The notes under the pieces were generated by a model, which was not told where the DNA came from, did not search any database, and saw only the letters and a list, made by a program, of their open reading frames with translations. This document shows positions 51,461 to 59,915 of a stretch of DNA of 64,000 nucleotides, piece by piece. Location of the stretch: positions 297,560-361,559 of the forward strand of contig NZ_SLZQ01000004.1 in NCBI RefSeq assembly GCF_004342585.1, read 5' to 3'. This stretch comes from Paucimonas lemoignei (GTDB lineage Bacteria; Pseudomonadota; Gammaproteobacteria; Burkholderiales; Burkholderiaceae_D). The position numbers and the translations under genes are program-made. The first letter of the stretch is position 1. The number at the start of each line of letters is the position of its first letter.

Positions 51461-54400
51461 GCCGCCGCTCCCTGCCGGGCTTCTTCATCGGCATGAGGGA
51501 AAACTTCCACGCTGCGGTCGCGCCAGGCAAGCAGCGGCTGATACAGCGCCAGCGCCAGTTCGCGCCATTGCGGCTCGGCGTCCAATGCATTGAAGTCCGG
51601 CCACAGGCGCGCCAGGCAGGGTTCTTCCATCACTTCGCCATGCAGATTGAAGCCGCCGTCATAGGTTTCATACAGCTTGTCGTCGCCTTCTTCGCACAGG
51701 CGCAGCGCGGTCCTGCAAGGAATGGGCAAGGGGCGCTGCAAGCCATCGCGCCAGATAGCCATCAGGCAGCCAAGCATCTCCTGCGCGTCGGCGGCTGCAA
51801 TTGAAGCGAGCTTCAGGATGGCGTCGCGCCCCACCAGGTAACCGGTGACTTCCTGTCCGGCGATGGCGGCAGCCAGTTGCCGCAGCCAGGCGCCAAACAA
51901 TTTTTCCGGGCGCGCCACGAGTTGCTTGTCCTGGTTGGTCCGGCTCAGCTTGCCGGCGTATTGTTCCAGCCAGACCGTCTCGCCGGAGCCATGGCGCAAC
52001 CGGTCGATCCAGTCATCCAGGCGCATGCCGTCGTGGGCGAAGACAATGGGCAACTTGCCGGCCGGCTCGGGAAACTTGTCGCACAATTCCAGCCAGCGGC
52101 TGCGCACGGGAATCAGATCGCGCACCAGCTGCTCTTGCCAGTAGCGTCCCATCAAGCCGATCGGCAGCACGCCCTGGCGCGCCAGGCACGCGGTGCGCTC
52201 GCGCAAAACCTGTTCAACTTCGGCAGGCCTTTCACGCGGGCCGCTATCGTCCAGCAGCGAGGCGACGATGCCGTATTCTTCCAGGCCATCCAGGCCGAAG
52301 GGTTCTTCATCGCATCCCGTCACGGGCGTGTCGGCAAAGATCACCTGCAGCCGGTGGCGGAAAAAATATTTCACCGGCTGGCGCAGGAAGCGCGCCAGTT
52401 CCGCCAGCTTCAGGCTCGACAGCTGTTCCGTCGGCGCGCTTGATAACGACGCCGCAGCGGCACGCTGCTCTTGCTCTTCGTGCGCGGCGCGCCATTCGCG
52501 GGCATAGGTGAGCAAGCCATCTTCCTCGAAATAGCGGCGGCTGAATGGCTGCAAGGGATGTTCGGTGGTGAGCTGGTCCAGGTCGAGTTCCCAGCCGCGC
52601 TCCAGGTAATCGCGCAATTGCGAAACCAGCACCGAGGCGGGCTGCTCGCTATTGTCGCGCACGTTGCGGCCGACCCAGCTGACATACAGTTTTTCCCGCG
52701 CCGCCAGCAAAGCTTCGAGCATGAGGTAACGGTCATCGTCGCGGCGGGAGCGATCGCCGGGGCGCGCCACGTTCGGTTGATTCAACAGATCGAAATCGGC
52801 ATGCTGGGCGCGGCGCGGATAATCACCATCGTTCATGCCGAGCAGGCACACCACGCGGAAAGGCACGGCGCGCATCGGCATGAGCGTACAGAAAGTCACG
52901 CCGCCGGAAACGAAACGCTGCGCCAGGGTCGGCTCATCGATGGCGCCCAGCCAGGCTTCGCGCAGCACGGCCACCGGCAGGGTATCGGCAAAGCCGGCGG
53001 TGTCGCAATCTTCCAGCCAGCATTGCAGCGACTGCTCGAGATTGGCGATGGTGAGGATATCGCGCTCGTCGCGGGCGTCGAAAAAACTTCGAAGCAGCAG
53101 GCGCGCGCGCTCGCCCCAGATTTTCGGCGTGGCGTCTTCCACCAGCAGAGAACGCCAGATCAGGAGCTTTTCGATGAAGGAAGCCAGTCCCCCGGCAAGC
53201 GACGCTTCCAGGCCGCCGACTTCGGCATATGGCTCGATGCCGCCGAAACTGGCATTGCCGCTGGCGTAACCGAGCAACATGCGGCGGATGCCGAAGATCC
53301 AGGCATTCTGTTCGCCCGCCGGCTCCAGTCCCAGGCTGGCGCGATGGCTGCGGTCCAGCCCCCAGCGCACGCCGGCGCCCTCGATCCATTGGCCCAGGCG
53401 CGGCAAGTCGGCTTCGGCAATGCCGAACCGGTTGGCGATGGCTGGCACGTCGAGCAAGTCGCGCACCTCGCTTTGCAGACAGCGCTGGTGCGGCAGGCGC
53501 ATGAGCCAGTCGAGCGCCACCAGCAGCGGATTGACTTCGCGCTCGGTGACGTCGGCGATCTCGTACGGAATCCAGCGCTCGTCGTGGCGACCGTATTGGC
53601 CGAACACGGCGGCAATCGAGGGCGCGAAGGTTTCGATATCCGGCACCATCACGACGATATCGCGCGGGCGCAATGGCGTGGCATCGTTGCGGCCGGATTC
53701 GGCGAACATGGCCAGCAAGCGGTCGTGCAAGACTTCGACCTCGCGCTGGGCGCTGTGGGTGACATGGAATTCGACCGAGCGGTCATGCGGGTCGATGCCG
53801 GCGCGCGGATGCTCGTCCAGCGGCAGCATGTCGCGAATCGCCGCCTGCATTTGCTGCAGCAAGGTCTCGCCCTCGCCTTCGGAAAACAAGTCGATGCGCA
53901 GGTTGGAAAAATTTTGCTGGGTCGCCTGGGCATCGTCGAATTCATCGAGCATGCGCACGAAGTCGCGCCCTAGCCTGCCCCAACCCGCCAGCAGCGGATG
54001 GCAGTGCGCGTGCATTTCTTCCAGCGGCAAGGCGGCGAGTTCACGCCCCTCGCGCAACTGCTGGCGCCGGCGCGCGGCTTTCAATAATTCGCGTCCGGAA
54101 ATGATATCGCCCCAGTAAAAGCGGCAAGGGTTGGGCACCGCCACGACCACCTGCATGCGGGTCGCCAGCGCGCCCAGCGCCTGCAAGGTTTGCTGCGGCA
54201 GGGCCGACACGCCGAACACCACCACCCGGCGCGGCAAGCGCTTGCCGGCTGGCGGCGCGCCATCGCGCAGCGCCGCGAGGAAGCGCTCGTGCACGCCGGA
54301 GCGGCCGCCGGTGCGTTCTTCCTGCGGCAGGCTGGCCAGCACTTCGCGCCACAATTGCGCCTGCCAGCGCTGGTCTTCCGCCATGGGAAGTGGCTCGCCC

Positions 54401-54900
54401 GTGGCATTGCGCAAGACATCGCGCCCGCTAGCCCAGTCGGCCAGCCAGTCGGCACGGTAGACCTGGTATTCATCGAACAAGTCGGCCAGGCGCTGCGCCA
54501 GTTGCCAGCGGCGCTCCGGGTCCTGGTCGGACAGGAAGTGCTTGAGCGGCGCAAAGGCCGGCTTGTCCAGCAAGCCCGGCAGCAAGCGCATCAAGCGCCA
54601 GGCCAGCGTGGATTCATCCAGCGCGGAACGGTGCGGCACTTGCTGCGGCCCCAACACGCTCCGATAGGCATCCCACAGAAAGCGCGCCGGCAGCGTGATG
54701 CGCGTCGCGGCGCACACGCCCATTTCCTCTGCCAGCGCGATCTTCAGCCATTCCGCCACACCATTGGACTGGACCAGGAAAATCTCTTCCTCCAGCGGAG
54801 CCAGCGGATTATTGCGCAGCCAGCCGAACACGGCGTGGCGCAATTGCTCGAGCTGGTTGCCGTGGATCGCGAGGAATCCCGGGCTCAGGTTGGATGACAT
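51457..54900 (-). CDS. recC: RecC, exodeoxyribonuclease V gamma subunit
   Basis: A 1147-residue Chi-recognition subunit of RecBCD. N-terminal inactive helicase-like domain begins FLAIHGNQLEQLRHAVFGWL and IFLVQSNGVAEWLKIALAEE, then VVVFGVSALPQQTLQALGAL, and IVVMVPDIETFAPSIAAVFG and FCTLMPMRAVPFRVVCLLGM, DGDYPRRA typical of RecC. No intact Walker A, as expected for RecC. First gene of the recCBD operon; its promoter should lie in the 55 kb gap, where none is clear. Confidence 0.94.
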   Translation of the reverse strand: MSSNLSPGFLAIHGNQLEQLRHAVFGWLRNNPLAPLEEEIFLVQSNGVAEWLKIALAEEMGVCAATRITLPARFLWDAYRSVLGPQQVPHRSALDESTLAWRLMRLLPGLLDKPAFAPLKHFLSDQDPERRWQLAQRLADLFDEYQVYRADWLADWASGRDVLRNATGEPLPMAEDQRWQAQLWREVLASLPQEERTGGRSGVHERFLAALRDGAPPAGKRLPRRVVVFGVSALPQQTLQALGALATRMQVVVAVPNPCRFYWGDIISGRELLKAARRRQQLREGRELAALPLEEMHAHCHPLLAGWGRLGRDFVRMLDEFDDAQATQQNFSNLRIDLFSEGEGETLLQQMQAAIRDMLPLDEHPRAGIDPHDRSVEFHVTHSAQREVEVLHDRLLAMFAESGRNDATPLRPRDIVVMVPDIETFAPSIAAVFGQYGRHDERWIPYEIADVTEREVNPLLVALDWLMRLPHQRCLQSEVRDLLDVPAIANRFGIAEADLPRLGQWIEGAGVRWGLDRSHRASLGLEPAGEQNAWIFGIRRMLLGYASGNASFGGIEPYAEVGGLEASLAGGLASFIEKLLIWRSLLVEDATPKIWGERARLLLRSFFDARDERDILTIANLEQSLQCWLEDCDTAGFADTLPVAVLREAWLGAIDEPTLAQRFVSGGVTFCTLMPMRAVPFRVVCLLGMNDGDYPRRAQHADFDLLNQPNVARPGDRSRRDDDRYLMLEALLAAREKLYVSWVGRNVRDNSEQPASVLVSQLRDYLERGWELDLDQLTTEHPLQPFSRRYFEEDGLLTYAREWRAAHEEQEQRAAAASLSSAPTEQLSSLKLAELARFLRQPVKYFFRHRLQVIFADTPVTGCDEEPFGLDGLEEYGIVASLLDDSGPRERPAEVEQVLRERTACLARQGVLPIGLMGRYWQEQLVRDLIPVRSRWLELCDKFPEPAGKLPIVFAHDGMRLDDWIDRLRHGSGETVWLEQYAGKLSRTNQDKQLVARPEKLFGAWLRQLAAAIAGQEVTGYLVGRDAILKLASIAAADAQEMLGCLMAIWRDGLQRPLPIPCRTALRLCEEGDDKLYETYDGGFNLHGEVMEEPCLARLWPDFNALDAEPQWRELALALYQPLLAWRDRSVEVFPHADEEARQGAAA

Positions 54901-55121
54901 AGCGCTGAAAAATTAGGCAAATCGAACCCGGCAGGCGGGCTAAGGCTGGATATGGTCGTACGAATTATGCCTGCACGCAAGCTTGGGCTCAAAATCCGCG
55001 TGGTTTCGTCATCTTTTTGCCATGCAGCGTCGTAGTTACGCCAAAGCGAATGCATGGCGCATGCCTGCTTAAATACGGATCACCATATCGCGATGGGATA
55101 TCGCTGCGCGCAGTAGAGGCG

Positions 55122-55165
55122 AAAAAAAACGCGCCGGAAGAAAGAGCGGAGACGCCCGGCGCGTT
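55122..55165 (-). terminator. Intrinsic terminator of the dehydrogenase operon
   Basis: On the minus strand a stem AACGCGCCGG/CCGGCGCGTT (10 bp, loop 18 bases) is followed at once by a run of eight T. It is 70 bases past the stop of the succinate-semialdehyde dehydrogenase gene. This is a textbook rho-independent terminator, possibly with a shorter stem actually used. The rest of the gap to recC (54901-55121) shows no gene. Confidence 0.85.
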
Positions 55166-55234
55166 AAAGGAGAAGCAAAGAGACTTGCTGCGGCAGGAGC
55201 GGGCGATAGCGCCGGCCTCTGCCGCCTTACTGCA

Positions 55235-56689
55235 TCAGATACCGCCCATGCACAGGTACTTGGTGACCATGTAGTCATCCAGACCGTACTTGGAGCCTTC
55301 GCGGCCGACGCCGGATTGCTTGACGCCGCCGAACGGCGCCATTTCATTCGAGATCAAGCCGGTGTTGATCCCCACCATGCCGTATTCCAGGCCTTCGGCG
55401 ACGCGCCAGATGCGGCCGATATCGCGCGAATAGAAGTAGCTGGCCAGGCCGTATTCGGTATCGTTGGCCAGACCGACCACTTCCTCATCGGACTTGAAGC
55501 GGAACAGCGGCGCCAGCGGACCAAAGGTTTCTTCTTTCGCCACCAGCATGCTCGGCACGGCATCGCGCACCACGGTCGGTTCGAAGAAAGTCTGGCCCAG
55601 GGCATGGCGCTTGCCGCCGGCGATCACCTTGCCACCCTTGGAGACGGCGTCGGCGATATGTTCCTCGATCTTCGCCACGGCATTGGCATCGATCAGCGGG
55701 CCTTGGGTGACGCCGGCTTCCAGGCCATTGCCGACCTTGAGCTTGTTGACCGCGGCGACCAGCTTTTCGGCGAAAATGTCATAGACGCCATCCTGCACAT
55801 AGAAGCGGTTGGCGCAGACGCAGGTCTGGCCAGTGTTGCGGTACTTGGAAGCCAGCGCGCCTTCGACGGCGGCATCGAGGTCGGCATCGTCGAACACGAT
55901 GAAGGGGGCATTGCCGCCCAATTCCATCGAGACTTTCTTGATGGTGGCAGCGCTTTGCTCCATCAGCACGCGGCCCACTTCGGTGGAACCGGTGAAGGTG
56001 AGCTTGCGTACGATCGGGTTGCCCGTCATTTCGCCACCGATGGCGGCAGCCGAACCGGTCACCACCGAAAACACGCCGCGCGGCACGCCGGCTTGTTCCG
56101 CCAGCGCTGCCAGCGCCAGCGCCGAATAAGGCGTTTGCGTCGCCGGCTTGACGACGATCGGGCAACCGGCAGCCAGCGCCGCGCCGACTTTACGGGTGAT
56201 CATCGCTGCCGGGAAGTTCCACGGCGTGATCGCGGCGCACACCCCGATCGGCTCCTTGGTGACGACGATGCGGCGGTCGGCAGCGGGGCCGGGAATGGTG
56301 TCGCCATAAGCGCGCTTGGCTTCTTCGCCAAACCACTCCAGGTACGATGAAGCATAGGCGATTTCACCCTTGGCTTCGGCCAGCGGCTTGCCTTGCTCGA
56401 TGGTCATGATGCGCGCCAAGTCTTCGGTATTGGCTTGCATCAGTTCAAACCATTTACGCAGGATATTGGCGCGTTCCTTGGCCGGTTTCTTGCGCCAGCC
56501 AGCCCAGCTGGCATTGGCGGCTTCAATCGCGCGGCGGGTTTCCTCGGCGCCCATCTTCGGGATGGTGCCGATGGTTTCGCCGGTGGCGGGATTGGTGACA
56601 GATACAGTGGCGCCGCTGTCGGCATCGAGCCACTGGCCATCGATATAACATTGCTGGCGGAATAGCGCGGGGTTGTTCAAGTTCATCAT
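55235..56689 (-). CDS. gabD: NAD(P)-dependent succinate-semialdehyde dehydrogenase
   Basis: A 484-residue aldehyde dehydrogenase closest in style to GabD: oxidises succinate semialdehyde to succinate. Motifs: cofactor loop TPWNFPAAMITRKVGAALAA and GSTEVGRVLM, catalytic Glu in MELGGNAPFIVFDDAD, catalytic Cys in TGQTCVCANRFYVQDG near 290, and KEETFGPLAPLFRF. The GTG/ATG cluster was resolved to ATG 56689, with GAGGA 6 bases upstream; the frame to 56752 is longer without a ribosome site. Last gene before the terminator, so it probably handles a product of the upstream catabolic genes. Confidence 0.9.
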   Translation of the reverse strand: MMNLNNPALFRQQCYIDGQWLDADSGATVSVTNPATGETIGTIPKMGAEETRRAIEAANASWAGWRKKPAKERANILRKWFELMQANTEDLARIMTIEQGKPLAEAKGEIAYASSYLEWFGEEAKRAYGDTIPGPAADRRIVVTKEPIGVCAAITPWNFPAAMITRKVGAALAAGCPIVVKPATQTPYSALALAALAEQAGVPRGVFSVVTGSAAAIGGEMTGNPIVRKLTFTGSTEVGRVLMEQSAATIKKVSMELGGNAPFIVFDDADLDAAVEGALASKYRNTGQTCVCANRFYVQDGVYDIFAEKLVAAVNKLKVGNGLEAGVTQGPLIDANAVAKIEEHIADAVSKGGKVIAGGKRHALGQTFFEPTVVRDAVPSMLVAKEETFGPLAPLFRFKSDEEVVGLANDTEYGLASYFYSRDIGRIWRVAEGLEYGMVGINTGLISNEMAPFGGVKQSGVGREGSKYGLDDYMVTKYLCMGGI

Positions 56690-56708
56690 GTTAAGTCCTC
56701 GTAGTGGC

Positions 56709-58112
56709 TCAGATGTGCAGCGCGCGCCCATAGGCGGCCAGCACTGCTTCATGCATGGCTTCAGATTGAGTCGGATGCGGGAAGATGGTTTCCATCAGCT
56801 CGGCTTCGGTAGTTTCCAGCTCGCGCGCGACGGTATAGCCCTGGATCATTTCCGTGACTTCTTCACCGACCATGTGCGCGCCCAGCAATTCGCCGGTCGC
56901 TTCATCGAAGATCACCTTGGTGAAGCCGCCGGTGGAACCCAGCGCCAAAGCCTTGCCATTGACGGCAAACGGGAACTTGCCGACCTTGATCTTGCGTCCT
57001 GCCGCCTTCGCCTTGGCTTCGGTCATGCCGACGCTGGCGACTTGCGGGTGGCTATAGGTACAGGCCGGGATCTTGCTGATATCCAGCGGATGCGGATTCT
57101 TGCCAGCGATTTTTTCGACGCAGATGATGGCTTCGTGGCTGGCCTTATGCGCCAGCCACGGCGCACCGGCAACGTCGCCGATGGCATACACGCCCGGCTC
57201 GCCGGTGGCGCCATAGGCATCGGTGACGATATGGGTGCGGTCAACCTTGACGCCGGTTCCTTCCAGGCCGAGATCCTCGACATTGCCGACAATGCCGGCA
57301 GCAGTCAGCACCACGTCGGCGGTCAGGCTTTCCTTATGCTTGCCATCCAGAGTCAGGGTCCATTCGGCAGCCTGGCCGCTGCCACGCTTGCTGCTGGATT
57401 TGATGCTGGCGCCGAGATACAGCTTCATGCCTTCCTTGCGCAGCGTATCGGCGACGTAAGCGGACACTTCCTCGTCTTCCACCGGCAACACGCGCTCGGC
57501 CATTTCCACTACGCTCACCTCAGCGCCGAGGGCGTGATAGAAACTGGCGAACTCGATGCCGATAGCGCCGGCGCCGATCACCACCAGGCGCTTGGGCACG
57601 CGGTTAGGCATCAGGGCTTCACGGTACGACCAGACGCTTTCGCCATCCGGCGTCAAGCCCGGCAACACGCGGGCACGCGCGCCGGTGGCAAGAATGATAT
57701 TTTTGGCAGACAGGGTCGACTTGCCATCAGCGCCGGTGATTTCCAGCTTGCCCTTGCCTGCCAGCTTGGCATGGCCATTGACGACGGTGACCTTGTTCTT
57801 TTTCATCAGGTAACCGACGCCGCCCTGCAATTGTGCGGAGACGGCACGCGAGCGGTCGACCATGGTTTTCAGGTCGATCTCGGGCGCGCTCACCTTGACG
57901 CCGAAACGCTTGGCATCGCGCACCATGCGCAGCACGTCGGCCGAGCGCAGCAGCGCCTTGGTCGGAATGCAACCCCAGTTCAGGCAAATGCCGCCCAGGT
58001 GCGCCTTTTCCACCAGTGCAGTGTTCAAGCCGAGCTGCGCGGCGCGGATCGCGGCGACATAACCGCCGGGACCGCCGCCGACCACCACGACATCATATTG
58101 TGCTTGGGTCAT
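56709..58112 (-). CDS. lpdA: Dihydrolipoyl dehydrogenase (E3)
   Basis: A 467-residue flavoprotein. FAD site VVVVGGGPGGYVAAIRAAQL, redox-active disulfide GGICLNWGCIPTKALL, NAD site RLVVIGAGAIGIEFASFYHA, and the dimer interface/catalytic His in IFPHPTQSEAMHEAVL. Standard E3 length. It reoxidises the lipoyl group of E2, encoded 8 bases upstream, with NAD. No lipoyl domain is fused to its front, unlike many betaproteobacterial PDH E3 proteins. Confidence 0.94.
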   Translation of the reverse strand: MTQAQYDVVVVGGGPGGYVAAIRAAQLGLNTALVEKAHLGGICLNWGCIPTKALLRSADVLRMVRDAKRFGVKVSAPEIDLKTMVDRSRAVSAQLQGGVGYLMKKNKVTVVNGHAKLAGKGKLEITGADGKSTLSAKNIILATGARARVLPGLTPDGESVWSYREALMPNRVPKRLVVIGAGAIGIEFASFYHALGAEVSVVEMAERVLPVEDEEVSAYVADTLRKEGMKLYLGASIKSSSKRGSGQAAEWTLTLDGKHKESLTADVVLTAAGIVGNVEDLGLEGTGVKVDRTHIVTDAYGATGEPGVYAIGDVAGAPWLAHKASHEAIICVEKIAGKNPHPLDISKIPACTYSHPQVASVGMTEAKAKAAGRKIKVGKFPFAVNGKALALGSTGGFTKVIFDEATGELLGAHMVGEEVTEMIQGYTVARELETTEAELMETIFPHPTQSEAMHEAVLAAYGRALHI

Positions 58113-58119
58113 GCTCGCC

Positions 58120-59412
58120 TCAGATCAGGATGCTCAAGGGGTTTTCGATCAACTGCTTGAATTGCGCCAGCCATTGCGCGCCCAGCGCGCCGTCGATGGC
58201 GCGATGGTCGACCGACAGCGTGACCGTCATGACGCTGGCCACGGCCAAGGCGCCGTCGACGACGACCGGACGCTGCTCGGTGGCACCGACCGCAAGGATC
58301 GCTGCCTGCGGCGGATTGATGATGGCCGAGAATTCCTGCATGCCGAACATGCCGAGGTTGCTGATCGTGAAGCTGCCGCCCTGGTATTCCTCCGGCGCGA
58401 GCGCGTTGCTGCGCGCGCGAGCGGCCAGGTCGGCGACTTCGGCGCTGATGGTCGAGAGCGACTTGCTTTCCGCTGCGCGCACCACCGGCGTGATCAAGCC
58501 GCCCTCGGTGGAAACCGCCACCGAGATATCGGCTTGCGCATACTTGCGCATGGCGGTGTCAGTCCAGCTGACGTTCGCTTCCGGCAGCGCGCGCAGGGTT
58601 GCGGCGGCGGCCTTGACGATGAAGTCGTTGATGGAAATCTTGCGCGGGGCGCTGGCGTTGATTTCCGTACGCAGGGCCAGCAGCTTGTCCATGCGGCAGT
58701 CCGCTTTCAGATAGAAATGCGGGATACTGGACTTGCTTTCGGTAAGGCGACGCGCGATGGTACGGCGCATGCCGGTATGCGGCACTTCGATATACGGCGA
58801 GCCCACACCAGCGGAAACCGGCGCTGTTGCAGTGGCTGGTGCAGCGCCAGCAGTAGCGGCCTGAACCGGTGCTGCAGCCGGAGCAGCATTCGCTGCCTCG
58901 ACATCGCGTCGCACGATACGGCCATGCGGGCCGCTGCCTTGCAAGGAACCCAGATCGACGCCGCGATCCTTGGCGATACGGCGCGCCAGGGGGCTGGCGA
59001 AAATCCGCCCGCCATTGGCATCGGATGCCGGGACTGCTGCCGGCGGCACCGCGACGGGTTTGCCTTGCACGTTCGCTTCAGGAATCGCTGCCACTGGCAC
59101 GGCAGCAGCCGGCGCCGGCGCACTGGCCACGCCAGCCGCAGCCAGCACGGCGTCGATATCCACATTGGTTTCGCCTTCGGCAAACAGCACCGCGATCGGC
59201 GCGCCGACTTCGATATCCTTGCCGGCAGGCGCGAGGATCTTGCCCAGCACGCCCGCTTCATCGGCGTCGAATTCGATCAGCGCCTTGTCGGTTTCGATTT
59301 CAGCCAGGACGTCGCCAACCTTGACGGCCTCGCCTTCCTGCTTGGTCCATGCCTTGATCACGGCCGACGTCGCGGCAGCAGCGATCTCCGGCATCTTGAT
59401 AATTTTGGCCAT
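58120..59412 (-). CDS. Dihydrolipoamide acyltransferase (E2)
   Basis: A 430-residue E2. One N-terminal lipoyl domain (about 1-78) with lipoylated Lys in ETDKALIEFDADEAG near 43, a Pro/Ala linker, a peripheral-subunit-binding domain at about 135-172 (ASPLARRIAKDRGVDLGSLQ, GSGPHGRIVRRDVEAA), and the catalytic domain from about 205, with active-site His in VDHRAIDGALGAQWLAQF. The acyl group (acetyl, isobutyryl or other) cannot be told from sequence. One lipoyl domain only is typical of secondary 2-oxo acid or acetoin complexes. Confidence 0.92.
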   Translation of the reverse strand: MAKIIKMPEIAAAATSAVIKAWTKQEGEAVKVGDVLAEIETDKALIEFDADEAGVLGKILAPAGKDIEVGAPIAVLFAEGETNVDIDAVLAAAGVASAPAPAAAVPVAAIPEANVQGKPVAVPPAAVPASDANGGRIFASPLARRIAKDRGVDLGSLQGSGPHGRIVRRDVEAANAAPAAAPVQAATAGAAPATATAPVSAGVGSPYIEVPHTGMRRTIARRLTESKSSIPHFYLKADCRMDKLLALRTEINASAPRKISINDFIVKAAAATLRALPEANVSWTDTAMRKYAQADISVAVSTEGGLITPVVRAAESKSLSTISAEVADLAARARSNALAPEEYQGGSFTISNLGMFGMQEFSAIINPPQAAILAVGATEQRPVVVDGALAVASVMTVTLSVDHRAIDGALGAQWLAQFKQLIENPLSILI

Positions 59413-59413
59413 C

Positions 59414-59899
59414 TCAGTTGCTTCCTTTTTTCAGGTCCGGACGGTAGGCGGCGATATCGGTGTACTGCACCAGTTCCAGGATATTGCCTTCCGGGTCGCG
59501 GCAGAATGCCAGGTACACGCCATCACGCACTTCCACGCGGGTATTGCCCGTCATGAATTCGATGCCCGCTTCCAGCAGCTTGGTGATGGCGGCATCGATA
59601 TCTTCGACGATGAAGGTCAGGTAAGCGGCGTTGGCCTTGTCGAGGATGTATTGCGTTGGCTCGCTCGCCGCCGGCGGCGTGTCGGGTTGCAGCAGCTTGA
59701 CGCGCTCGCCGTAATTGGTCTGCAGGCGCACGACGGTGTAACCGCCTGCAGACAGCGCCGATTGCGCCGCCTTGTCGGCGCCGATCTTGATTTCGCTGAT
59801 GGCGGTGAAACCCATCACGTCTTCGTAAAAGCGGCGCAGCTTCGGCAGGTCGCGGCAGACGATGCCGACTTCCAGGGGGACGATCATCTTGATGCTCAT
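59414..59899 (-). CDS. VOC family (glyoxalase/bleomycin resistance-like) protein
   Basis: A 161-residue metal-binding VOC-fold protein: two beta-alpha-beta-beta-beta modules, GIVCRDLPKLRRFYEDVMGF at the front, YILDKANAAYLTFIVEDIDA in the middle and YLAFCRDPEGNILELVQYTD near the end, with Glu in ILELVQ as one metal ligand. His is missing at the first usual position, so metal binding is not certain. It is embedded between E1 and E2 of a dehydrogenase complex, which is unusual; it may isomerise or open a substrate. Confidence 0.85.
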   Translation of the reverse strand: MSIKMIVPLEVGIVCRDLPKLRRFYEDVMGFTAISEIKIGADKAAQSALSAGGYTVVRLQTNYGERVKLLQPDTPPAASEPTQYILDKANAAYLTFIVEDIDAAITKLLEAGIEFMTGNTRVEVRDGVYLAFCRDPEGNILELVQYTDIAAYRPDLKKGSN

Positions 59900-59915
59900 G
59901 TTTGTATTCCTTGAA